NCBI GenBank assembly: GCA_027475525.1
Contig: JAMWFC010000100.1
Coordinates: forward strand, 496,001 to 560,000
Direction of reading: 5' to 3'
Origin: Macrolepiota albuminosa
Taxonomy: Eukaryota; Basidiomycota; Agaricomycetes; Agaricales; Agaricaceae
DNA: 64,000 nt
The notes below the pieces were generated by a model, which worked only from the letters and a program-made list of their open reading frames with translations, searched no databases and was not told the origin of the DNA. How positions within the stretch are numbered: position 1 is the first letter of the stretch; each line of letters begins with the position of its first letter. This document shows, one piece after another, positions 10,847 to 21,162 of the stretch. Made by a program: the position numbers and the translations under genes.

Positions 10847-13236
10847 CTATAACTTCAAAACCCCACTAGACCCCTCTCCCATCGCTGCCAAAGCCCCCAC
10901 ATCCCCCAATACCCCCAACCTGCTTGCCGACCCCGCCGCTGCCGCTGCCTCCATCGAAGCCACCACAGCTGCCACCCTCTTGTCATATGAGGGAAGGGGC
11001 TCCCCAGCATCCACCACCAACTCCACCCAGGTCCCCAAGACAATAGGATTCCACCTCTGGTGAGCAGCCAATAAACACCCCAGCTGACCCAGATCCTGGG
11101 CAACCTCACCCTGAGGGGGCCCCTGGGAGATGAGGTGTGGGCCGAGGCACCCCCATCCAATAGGAGGCGGTGCTCCTGGGCCCACCCTTCAAAAGTCAGC
11201 CAGCGTTCAAGAAAAAAGGAGCAGACTGAAGCACTCACACATTGCCTCCCCTTGGGCAGCTGCTACACTCCCTACCAGCCAGCCTCTCCAGCACACTCTC
11301 CACCCTCCCCAGTAACTCCTGGAGCTCTCTTGCCCTCATCTCCTGAGCATCTCCCCTGGACAGCCAGCTATCTCCCTGCTCCAACTGGGCCCAGAGACCT
11401 GCAACTTCCTCTTCTAGTGCCTCCTGAGCACAAAGGGACTCTTCCCTCTCCACCTGCCAATCCTCCTGCGCCCTCCTCTCCCGCTGGAGCTCCATGTAGG
11501 TCTCATGCAGCCTCATCGATAGCCAGTGCTTCTGGATGGCTGCCTTCTCAAGCAAACAACGATGGGCCATGGTCTCACCCACCCCAGCCCTGGAGGCCAA
11601 CCCAGAAAGCAAACGACTGGGGCCTGACAAGCGACCTGCCTCTCCTGCACCCAAGGCCCCAGGGGACACCCGCTAGCATTGAGTCGGAGGTTGATCCTCC
11701 TTATCCCCCGGATCTGAAGACGCCCACCTCTTGCCCTTGTCCCGACACTGCTTCAGATCAGGAGGAGCCTGCCCCTTACCCTTCTCCTGGCATGGCCCTC
11801 AAGGTCCCACACCTGACAAAGATGACAATGATGACAATCAAACGACTGGACAACTCTTTACTTGGACACGTCGGCATGCGTTGGTACCCCTTCCCAACTG
11901 ATTCCTGGGCAGCGCTGCACTCCCTGACCCCCTCCTTGCCCTTGGCCATGTGGCCTGACTCCGCAACTGGTCCAACACCCACTCCTTACCCCACCCCTGC
12001 TCCCATGCCATACACCATGCCCTCCATGCCAGCCCCACAGAACACTGCTCATGCCAGAGATGGCATGCCACACACATTGAAGTGTCCTGGCAGGCCCTGG
12101 CCACCAGCTCCTTGAAGTCACATGATGCTCCCCAATAAGCACACATTATGCACTAGAACCACATCAGCAAGACCCTGGAAGAAAGAAAAGCACTCATGGG
12201 GCTGGCTGTAAGGGCGACCTCTAGAGGCTGTGGCTCAGTCACACAGCTGGCAGAGGGAGATCCAAAGTGTATTAGAATATATACTGACAATATCAAGGTA
12301 GCTACTCACCTGGCAGAGGGAGATCCAAAGAGAACAAGTCTGGGGATTCCCTATGCCAGGTTGGACGCTTCTGGGGCCTCTGAAGCATGGGAAACAACTG
12401 TACAGTACAACAAAACCTTAAAAACTCGAAAATTGACTAACCAAACAAGTGTGCAAACAAGGGAGGAAAACTCCGGACTTTAGAAGTCAGAAAGGCAAAC
12501 TCCGGCTTATCTAAGCAGCCTGGAGCGGTGCTGAAGGGCCCACACTTGTCTGAGTGATAGCTAAAGAACCAGAGCACCTCAAAGGTTGAGAATAGTACTA
12601 ACAGATAGTGTTAGAAAAGTAGTAACAGCAAAATGAGAGAATGATAGAAGAAATAAGGAAGTGAATGAAAGGAGAGTGAAGGAATAAAGAGTGAAAGAAG
12701 AAAGGAATGGGGAGTCCCCTGACACTGGCAGCCTTGCACCAGGACCACAAAGAAGGACCTCAGTAATGCCCCTGCACCACCAAAAACTGCTCTGGCGTTA
12801 CCTGGTCATGTGGGACATGTTGTGCTGCAGGAACAGGCCAGATCTGGCCCACACCCAGGGAGGGCCGATCCAAATGCAAAGACAAGGGATGAGACAGAGA
12901 AGACCCGACCCTGGAAGTTGGCTGGAACAAGGGCCCAGCCCCAGGGGTCTGCTGGAATGCAGGCCTGGGCCTGGGATTTGGCTGGGACAACGGTCCAGCC
13001 CCAGGGGTCTGCGACATCGAGGCCAGGGGTTCGGGCCAGGACTCTGGAGAAGGCATCTGAATAAAGGGACTGGCATCAGAAACAAAATACTCACAGAGGA
13101 GCTTGTTCATGCCTTGGCGATCTCACTACTGGTCATACTCTCCCCAGCGCCTGTTGTAGTCCTGCCAGGAGGCCAGAGTATTGTCCCCCGCAGGAGGAGG
13201 AGTAGGGGAACAGAGAGGCATAGTGGGGCACGACAT
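10847..13236 (-). pseudogene. Antisense coiled-coil, Cys-rich frame in the 3' end of element A
   Basis: It lies between chromodomain and 3' LTR, opposite to gag-pol and tail-to-tail with it. A start is at 13236 (MSCPTMPLCSPTPPPAG, then DYNRRWGEYDQ). A Pro/Gly-rich part runs to 12760 and solo LTR S1 interrupts it at 12207-12724. A Cys-rich part near 12100-12040 reads CVACHLWHEQC, i.e. CX2CX6C. A Lys/Asp-rich stretch follows, then a long helical segment at 11640-11300 (ETYMELQRERRAQEDWQVE, EALEEEVAGL) that looks like a coiled coil. The last open stretch ends at 10847. A strong 3' splice site (ttttctttcttccag, minus strand, near 12195-12181) suggests introns. Stops and shifts show decay. I do not recognise the protein; the layout parallels the intact antisense gene in element F. 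Confidence 0.55.
12207..12724 (-). mobile_element. Solo LTR, family S1, copy 2
   Basis: 518 bp, in inverse orientation to copy 1, flanked by a perfect CTGGC duplication (12202-12206 and 12725-12729). Nearly identical to the other S1 copies. Confidence 0.93.
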
Positions 13237-13390
13237 GACAAATGGGGAGAACGACAAGGGAAATTTTTTTTCTTTTTCAACCCCCTGACTGATGGCATCA
13301 GGCTTCAACTTCCAACTTTGACTCCCATGAGGAAGGAACACAGCCACCAACAAGGTCACAGCCACCAACACTTCAAAGGGTCTCAGCGCT

Positions 13391-13403
13391 AAGAGGGGGG
13401 TGA
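13391..13403 (+). other. Element A polypurine tract
   Basis: The purine run aagaggggggtga lies directly before the 3' LTR start TGTCACAATCC. This is the expected primer site for plus-strand DNA synthesis. Confidence 0.75.
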
Positions 13404-14157
13404 TGTCACAATCCACCCTGAGACCCACCCCAACCCCTGCCCTCGTCATCCAACCAGACCACCTGCACCGGTGCCTGACCGCAGACTTTGGGCCCCACCG
13501 CCACAGACCCCGGCTAATCCCCTTTGACACTCAGCCCTGCGGCTGCCCACAGGCCCCAACCAATCCCCCAGTGCCATGCCCATACATGGGCCCCAACCGA
13601 TCTCCTGGCGCCACGCCCATACCTGGACAATACGCCACACTGGACCCACATCTGGACAATACAGCGCACAGGACTTGCCACATGGAACTTAGCCCCGGAG
13701 CTCACCCAGGCAACACAGATCTTAACCACCGCAAGTATATAACTGGTAGCCAGTAGTACGCAAAGAGTAGTCTTGGTATTGCTATAGCCCACGTCTCTAT
13801 ACTCTCTTGTTTATCTCGTACTTCCACTCAATCTGTCTTCTTCTTCTCTCAGTCTCCCAGTCTTCCAAAGTCTCACTTCGATTCTGACTCAGTCTCCTGG
13901 TCTTAGCCTCTTCCCAGATTATTCTCTTTATCCTTTGCTCTAACAGGCTCCACCTTCTTCCATTCCCATGTTCTGGACTTAGCCCGGGATCCTGCTCCAC
14001 CTCTCCTCACAAACTCTGGTGCTTCGTAGCACCCCTGCACCTCACCCAAAACTCCAGAACTCACCCTCTGTTACCCAGAGACACTCCATAGACTTCAAGT
14101 GCGCCTAATAAGGACCTGCTTGCCCCTGGAGGCCCCCATTGTCAGCGGAACCTGACA
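13404..14157 (+). repeat. Element A 3' LTR
   Basis: 754 bp, TGTCACAATCCACC to GCGGAACCTGACA. It is uninterrupted, unlike the 5' copy, and aligns to 1-403 plus 1440-1621. TATA-like tatataactg lies near 13735. Confidence 0.92.
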
Positions 14158-15420
14158 AGTCATGTATAAAAGACTATATTGTAATAGTACCTGACAAGAA
14201 TACAAGTAAGTTCTGTAGTAAATATCATCAGGACATAGACACTGTTATGTGTTTGTAAGTAACTCACCCTCAGTCGTGTATAAAAGACTGAGAGGTTTGT
14301 GCATGGTACCATGGTATATATAGCTATTCAGTAAGGGTCAATATACTTTTTGGACAATAGATATTGGTGTGGTGGCCAGTGGCCACAAGTGCACAAAGGC
14401 TTGGTGGCTGGTGGCTGCAAGTGCACAAAGCAAGGTCAAGGTGTCCCTTCAGAACTCCAACAGTCTGAGTATATCCACATCTTGTTTTTGTCATTCAATG
14501 ATGCAAAATGTAAGTTTTATTTATGTAAAGGTAGCTCAAGTGTAATTGAACTAGACTTTTGAGTAAATATCACTTTATTTCACAAAGATTGTGGGGCTAA
14601 GTTGCATGCACTAGTACTTTGTAATAGTAGTATAATTTTTGATTGATTTATTAAGAGATGGCTTAGAGCGCACTCAAAAATGAGTCAAAATAGTATTAAT
14701 ACTGAACTCAAAGTAAATCTATATATGTAAGGCCTAAGACGTCCACTCTCTGGAGACTCTGAGCTGTGGCAAGGTGATTACTTGCCCGACTCCTCCCAAT
14801 TCCTCTCCTTTTTATACTTTTTCCATCATGCACGGACCACATTGCACTGGCATGTTTAGCCAGTGTTTTGACCTACAACCAGTGCTAGGTATTTGGTTTG
14901 ACATGTTGCCAGGTCTGGGCCATGGTGGCTGCATTGCTGTCACTTGGTAGTGAGGCTAAACATTTCCCCACTGATTTTGTCAGCTAAACCTTGTTCTATT
15001 TTTCCCTCCTTTCCTCTCTTCTGTTTCCGGCTTCTCTGCTCCTCTCCTAGCACCTTTATTGTAGTGCTGTGGTGGGATTGATGGTGCTGATTACAGAGTA
15101 GTGGTGGTGCATAGAAGATAAGGGAGATGACAATGTATGTGTTGAGTTTTGATCATGATTGACTCATGATCCCTAGTCAGAAGTTCATGTACTAGCAAAT
15201 ATTTTCAGTATTTACCTTATATTACCAATATTACCATGCATTAAATAATCTACTCAACAATTCCACTTGACTTGATTTTTGACCTGTTAAGGTGTTGACT
15301 TCAGCGCTTCAGCATTTCAATGTAAGTCACTTCTACTTTTGTTCAATCCAAATCATATAAGCTCAACAAACATTGAAAAATGTGTGCAAAGCTGACAATC
15401 TCATGCATATCAATCATGTC
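14158..15420. other. AT-rich intergenic stretch without recognisable gene
   Basis: No coding frame with family resemblance was found. It contains a repeated tgtataaaagact (14164 and 14276) and a short imperfect tandem repeat at 14371-14430. It could include the left end of the Plavaka transposon that follows, but I could not pick out terminal inverted repeats by eye. Confidence 0.5.
14371..14430. repeat. Imperfect 32-bp tandem duplication
   Basis: Units start at 14371 and 14403 and share ggtggc and caagtgcacaaag; the mismatches between them show it is an old repeat. Confidence 0.75.
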
Positions 15421-18400
15421 ACTGTCCTTTCAATGGCAAGCCCCTGGTTGTCAGCAACGTGCTCACCGCAGAACTGAACTCCAGCAACAACAGGACTGAT
15501 CTCTAGATGACTTCCTCAGTCAACATGGATCTGATTTTTCTGAAATTGTGGGACATTGTTGTGAGAGATCTGGGAATGAATTAGAAGGAACCGTGAGATG
15601 CAATTGGCACATGTTAGATGCAGGCAAGAGACATAATATGAGTATTCTATAATGAAATACCTTTCTTTATTGTTTTGACACTTGTGCCAGATGCAGAACT
15701 CTGGCAGTGGAGATCCACCAGATGATCCTTGTGATACTGATCTTCAATATACTTTTGAGCAACCAGCAATTGAGCATCCTGTACATAAAGGACCTGAGTC
15801 ATCTCTACCTCAACATCCTCTGAACCTCGTATTATCCAACAAACTCATTGATGTTGGATTCCAATTCCCACTAGATGATATTTGCATTGCAACCAAATTT
15901 GTTAAAAGTCTCCAAACTGCTACTTTAGAGAACAGCAATATGTCTGCTGAGGATATCGAGCATCTGCATAGAGCCCCTTCTGATTTATCTGATGAAATCA
16001 ATTATCATCACTTTCTAAAGGCAATACGGACATATCTCGCAATCACAAATGCATCTGAACAAATATATGATGATGTTCAAGCAGCACATCAGGCATGTTA
16101 TCCAGATGACCCATATTTTTCATACTATCAGATACAACAGTAAATCAAGCTCATTATTGGAGTAATACTCATCATACACAACATGTGCATTGCTTTATGT
16201 GTTGGCTTTACAGGCCCATTTGGTCTTCTTAATGCCTGTCCAGAGTGTTCTGAGCCACGATATCACAGTGGAACTATGAAACCAGGACAGCAATATCCAA
16301 CTATTCCTATCAGATCTGTTATACAAGCTCTCCATCAATCTGAACATACTGCAAAGCTCATGCATTACTTGGATGAATTTGTTGAGCAGATACTCACGCA
16401 TGCTCAGCAAAATAATGGGGAGATATTGGAGTATACTGACACTGCATGTGGTTGAGATTTTCTGAATGCATGGATAGAAGGAAGATTTAAAAAAGGAGAC
16501 ATTTCACTGCAGTTATCGATTGACAAAGCCCAGCTTTATCATGACAAGGAGTCTGATTGCTGGATCTTCATTTGGATAATCCACAACCTCTCCCCTGATA
16601 TCAAGTATAAGAAGCAATTTGTTATTTCTGGTGGCTTTTTTGGTGGCTCTGAAAAACCCAAGCATTCAGATTCTGTCATATATCCAGCACTCCATCATGT
16701 TTTGGCTCTTCAGAAAGAAGGTCTGCATATTTGGGATGCATCAACTCAGTTGTACATTGAAAAGTCCACTCTTTTCCTGACTTTGGCAAAAGCTGATAGC
16801 CCTGCAATGGCTAACATAACAGGAATGGTTGGTCATAATGGAAAGCATGGATGCCAAGTTTATTGTGGTCTTCCAGGCCAACAATGTCATAGTGACAATC
16901 ATTACTACTCTTTGATGCAAAAGCCTGACAATTATACGGTACCTCAATGTACTCATTCAGATGTGACATTTGCACAATTACATCAGTACAGTAAAGAAAT
17001 CAGTTCTTGATACTATACTAACATCTCTGCATTGTTACACATGCAAAATTGTAACCAATACAATGCTCTTCATCTCTCAACAGGTCTCAGCAAACCATCT
17101 TTATTCAGCGGGCTTCATTGCACCTTGGGAATATCAAATATCTTTGTTTTTGATCTGATGCATTTATCAGCTATAAATGATCCTGATCTTCTTCTTGGTT
17201 TATGGCATGGCACAATCAAGTGTTATCAGCCTGATTCAACAAATACTTGGGATTGGAAAGTCTTGGTAGGAAAAGTCTGGGAAGCTCATGGAAAGACTAT
17301 TGAATTAGCAACTCCATTTATATCATCCTCTTTTGGACATGCTCCCAAAAATATTGCAGCAAAAATAAACTCTGGATACAAGGCATCAGAGTATGTGATA
17401 TATCTTTTTGATCTTGGGCCAGCTTTCCTTCATTCTATCCTACCCAAAAAATACTGGATCAGTTACTGTAAATTTGTTTGAGGAATGCAACTCCTCTATC
17501 AAACAAGGTCATCCTCTGAACATATTACTGAAGCACATCACCTTCTTTGCAAATTCTACCTAGAGTTTGAAGAACTTTATGTGCAGCATTGGAAAGATCA
17601 AATCTATTTTCTACAACAAAGTATCCATCTTCTTACTCATATTGTTCCAGAAACTCTTTGAGCAGGACCTCTTCCATGTTATGCACAATGGACTATGGAG
17701 ACTGCAATAGAAAACCTTGGCAATGAGATTCACCAGGACAGGGACCCATATGCAAATATTGCACAGAGAGGAATATTATGTGCACAGACTAATTCTCTCA
17801 TTGCTATGGATGCCCCAGATACTGTTGCATAAAGACCAGGCAAAACATATTCTAGGAGGTGCTTTACTTATTTCTGGTGCTGATGGCTATGTTCTATTAC
17901 GTCCTTGTCAACTCACACTTGTCAATGTATCCACACAAGAAGCAGCTGCAATCATGAAATTATGGTCTCAGAATAACTGGCCTAATCAAGATGCATGGCC
18001 ACATGCTGTATGTTGTTAGGCTCAGCTTTGTCTTCCCAATGGTCAAATTGCTCGATCACTTTGGATAGAGTCAAAATCACAACAATCATTACAGAAAACA
18101 TGTGTTATAAAAGTATGTGAAATAAACTGATACTATTATGGATAGGCTTCTCATGAACACAAGTTTTGCAATGAAAATATCTTAAATTTTGCAGAAGTAC
18201 AATATTACTTTTGTCTCAGATTTGGTGAAATCATTCATATTCTTGCTATAATCTCAGTTCTCTCTTCTCCAGATTGTATTTTATGGGAGAAATCAAGCAA
18301 GACAGTTTATGTTTGTCAATACCTTGGAAGCACATCTTTGAAAGCAATCAATGTCAGACAGATTGAATCTGTTGTTGCTATCATACCCAATTTAAAGGTA

Positions 18401-18529
18401 ACTGCAAATGGTGCAGTTGAGAGACAAGTTGATGAATACTTCATTCTGGAAAAGATGGGTTTGAATCAAGATAAAGAGGAGGAAGATGAGGGTCCAGAAA
18501 ATGATGAGAATGGTACATATGCAGATTGA
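15421..18529 (+). pseudogene. Plavaka-type (Tnp2/CACTA-like) DNA transposase, decayed
   Basis: The order of blocks matches basidiomycete Plavaka transposases. A zinc-binding block reads AlCVGFTGPFGLLNACPECSEPRY (16190-16262, middle part), followed by LSIDKAQLYHDKESDCW (16510), YPALHHVLALQKEGLHIWDA (16684), FVFDLMHLSAINDPDLLLG (17145), then HGKTIELATPFISSSFGHAP (17288) and INSGYKASEYV. The C-terminal part is at 18200-18529. In-frame stops are at 16141, 16453 and 17008, among others, and a frameshift lies near 17820. An intron with gtatgt donor and ttgcag acceptor fits at 18113-18194. Plavaka elements move by a DDE-type cut-and-paste transposase. The codon mix is AT-rich, unlike the gypsy elements around it. 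The exact start and the element ends are unresolved. Confidence 0.82.
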
Positions 18530-19650
18530 TTTGAATTTTTACAGTAATCCAAAATTACAGAAAATAGCACAAACAGCCAGAACATGTAAAAGCTTTCAAG
18601 CAAACAAATGAATGAATGACTAGTCCTTTATGTTTTTGCATTCTTTGATACTACATTTACTTTATCATCAACAAGGGTTTGATCAGAATCTTGATTGGCC
18701 TGGAAAACTCTATCTCTCAGTTAAAGTAGTAGAATCAAAAGAAATGCATACTATGATTGGTCTCAAAGATGTGCCTGGACATCTATAAATTAACCTCCTT
18801 CCATCAGCAAAATATTTGACTTAATAGATCTTGTTCAGTAGGTCTGAGTTGATATTATTGCCTAAAGAATCTGCATAGAGAGTTGTGTCCTTGTGATGAA
18901 GACTTAAAATGCATTAATAACATCTCTGAAGAAAAAAAATAGCTCACAATGCAAAGTACCCAAAACTTTTTTGAAGTTCTAGCTCTTTGACCAGCAAATC
19001 ATGCTTCAAAACTAAAGTTATATACACAGAATTGCTCCTTGAAAGAAGGGTATGATGATCGAGTTTTCTGATTTTTTCCAAAGAAAATGACATTGTTAAG
19101 AATATATGACTGGAGGCCACAAAGTATTGCAAGTTGTCGAGCTGCAATTGTGTGTGTAACAGAAAAAGCTTGTGATGTACTTGTCACTCTGTCTTCAAAG
19201 TACCATCATTACCACCAAGTTTTCCTCAAGTTATTCATGTTCTAGACTTTTTTCATATTCAATCATGCATCCAAATATGCAGCCTCTTCTGCAATCTCTA
19301 GTAAACTTTGTCAATATATCACTATCTGATCAGTGTCATTCAGATTCCAGTGTCAAGTCACCATATTCCAGCTGTTTGTCTACTTTAAGATATCTAGTTC
19401 AACATCAACAAGTTAACACCAATTATTCTTATGATATAACTGTACTTATATTTTCAGCTAGCTGCCATATTTCTGCACATGCAACTATAGTGATTTGTTG
19501 AAAAAAAATCGACCATCTTGATTCATCAACAAATTTATTAACTTCTTTAGCAGCACTAGAGCCTCTTAAGCAAGAAAATTATCCTGATGTCAAGTTTTGA
19601 ACACAACACAGAAGCCACAATGAGAATGGCCTTCAAACGATGATGATACT
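18530..19650. other. AT-rich stretch without recognisable gene
   Basis: Stops are dense in all frames and nothing resembles a known family. It probably contains the right end of the Plavaka element and the broken edge of gypsy fragment G, but no boundary is visible. Confidence 0.5.
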
Positions 19651-20278
19651 CAAAAGCATATTTTTTTCATAGCGATTAGCTTTATCACATAATTGCTCTT
19701 AGAGTGCATATGGACAGTGTGGCAAGTGGTACTTGTACTGCTTGCTCTCATCTATGAGATTAATCTCATGGTTCACTTCCCACCATGGCAGGAGCTCCTC
19801 CATGGTCCCATTGATCATATTGGCAAATTCCTCTTGCCATTGCTGATGCAACCAAGGAATATCATCCTCATAAAGGCTCGTCACCTTCTGTTTTCCCTTC
19901 AGACACATTGGGGAAAGTACTTTCACTGTATCCAATAGTGGACAAGGCTGTTGTGCATATTGCTTGTGCATTGCAAGCACCTGATCAACACTATCATTGG
20001 GTATGTGCAGTCTTAGCAGAGATTCCACTATTGCTGCTCTATAGGCCACAAGGTTTTTCTCCTCATATATAAGGGAATATGCTACAGAGACTTTGTCTAC
20101 TGCTGACTGGCAATATGCTGGTTTGACAGTCATCCATTGCTGGTGTGCATTTTGCACATATGTGGCTGCCACTAGCTCATTCCACTCCTGTGGCATTTGA
20201 GGATTGTATGTAAGATTTATAGTTCTTACTTTCACAAGACATAGAATCTGCCAAATTGGTAGATTTCTCTGTACGTAG
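19650..20278 (-). pseudogene. Element G: truncated gypsy pol fragment (protease-RT linker)
   Basis: On the minus strand it reads NPQMPQEWNELVAATYVQ, then DDIPWLHQQWQEEFANMI, then HEINLIDESKQYKYHLPHCP. This matches the same linker in H (62237-62830), D (55303-55776) and B (24950-25170). Similarity stops after EQLCDKANRYEKN near 19655, so RT is missing. On its other side it meets the presumed 3' LTR end of element H at 20278. The simplest reading is that H inserted into G and that G's upstream half lies beyond the window. Confidence 0.75.
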
Positions 20279-20483
20279 TGTAAATAAAAAAGTAAGTATC
20301 TAAACATGAGTAAATACTCATTAAATACTGAATTACGGAAATAATTACAATATTATTCTGCATATGGTCTATCATACGTTGTCCATAACGTTAACTAATA
20401 TTGACACCTCTCTGAGGTGTCAAGAAATAACTACAGTAAAGAAATATAAGAAGCTGAGAGCCTCTAGGAGGTTTTTGGTTACA
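20279..20483 (-). repeat. Element H 3' LTR (inner boundary firm, outer inferred)
   Basis: On the minus strand it starts TGTAACCAAAAACC directly after a polypurine tract (ctgaaagggggca, 20484-20496). D has the same arrangement (caaaggggggca then TGTAACATATC). The outer end TTTACA at 20279 is inferred from where similarity of fragment G begins. At about 205 bp it is similar in size to the LTRs of B (173) and D (193). The partner LTR is outside the window, so the target duplication cannot be tested. Confidence 0.65.
20401..20423. repeat. Perfect 10-bp hairpin in H LTR
   Basis: TTGACACCTC, 3-nt loop, GAGGTGTCAA. D and B LTRs also carry a central perfect hairpin of different sequence. Confidence 0.85.
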
Positions 20484-20539
20484 TGCCCCCTTTCAGACCA
20501 GCGTATAGTCTCAAAAGGAAAGGCTAGCAAAAAGTGCAA

Positions 20540-20949
20540 TCACACCATGTCTGGTGCGATAGGAGAAGCCAGTGGCTTGTGTGGACTAGAAAGGTAATCC
20601 TTAAGTTGAGGGGATTGCATATGTTTGTTGAGGGAAGGAGGTTGTGAGGGCAGAGCCAGTGCATTGTCAAGGGGAAGGTGTGATCCCAATGTGACAGACA
20701 GATCAGCCACAAAGCTAGAGCAGGACTGGAGTAGCAATCCATGCTGTGCAGTTTGCTTCTGCAGGTGATGCACATTGGGATCTGACCCAATGTAATAGTG
20801 TAGCCCATGATCAGCATAAAACCGCTGCTGTTTGTCCTCTTCCTTGGCCAAGAGCATCCAAAGACAATGAACATCTTCATTCATAGATGTCCTCCATCCA
20901 TCCTACTCTGGGATGGCCACTGGTTCCCCATATATATGCATGTGCCAAT
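20540..20949 (-). pseudogene. Element H ORF3, C-terminal piece
   Basis: This continues the ORF3 frame broken by element B. Across the junction the minus strand reads FIYVDNERHW then HMHIYGEPVAIPE, matching VNDERHRRLDVYG in D and DNKRMERLNEYGTPPAIP in B. Further on it has FYADHGLHYYIGSDPN, matching the LYYPVGMNPN and LYYLIGMDLN positions of D and B. A polypurine tract and the 3' LTR follow. Stops are present. Confidence 0.78.
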
Positions 20950-21122
20950 TGTAACGGAGTTACACATATTACTAGCGTCAACAATGCTATAATTATTCAG
21001 TAGAGTATTACATAAGACAACATCTTATTTTCACTCTAGTACTAGTCAAATTCAATACTGCGGTCTGATTTAGCACTGTGTGATACACACAAGATAGTTC
21101 TAACTTGTAACCCCAGGTTACA
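20950..21122 (+). repeat. Element B 5' LTR
   Basis: 173 bp, TGTAACGGAG to CCAGGTTACA. It begins with the palindrome TGTAAC-GGA-GTTACA and has a second hairpin TGTGTG-ATA-CACACA at 21077-21091. A T-rich run follows directly, with no evident tRNA primer site. Confidence 0.95.
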
Positions 21123-21162
21123 TTTTTTTTAAATCTTCTGCTATCGGCTTTAAACTCTAGGC

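Larger units (their letters stand above)
1..14157 (+). mobile_element. Element A: degenerate chromodomain Ty3/gypsy LTR retrotransposon
   Basis: The order is LTR, gag, protease, RT, RNase H, integrase, chromodomain, LTR, which is Ty3/gypsy order with a chromovirus-type tail. The left LTR (1-1621) is missing about 163 bp at the window edge; window base 1 aligns with about 13567 in the right LTR (13404-14157). Five later LTR insertions split it at 404-1439, 2370-2887, 2909-3657, 5573-6560 and 12207-12724, each with a target duplication. Coding parts are C-rich but carry many stops, mostly TGA where relatives have arginine CGA. Integrase has lost catalytic residues, so the copy is dead. An antisense reading frame occupies the 3' end. 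No clear primer binding site follows 1621. Confidence 0.93.

Noticed and set aside
12196..12483. Recurrent 95-aa frame (TSRGCGSVTQLAEGDPK) also seen near 2611-2907 and 32678-32932
   Set aside because: It recurs because it lies in the S1 LTR; frame length is not maintained by coding-type substitutions and no start context is conserved.
14158..15420. Terminal inverted repeats of the Plavaka element
   Set aside because: Repeated tgtataaaagact at 14164 and 14276 is direct, not inverted, and no partner was found to the right of 18529.
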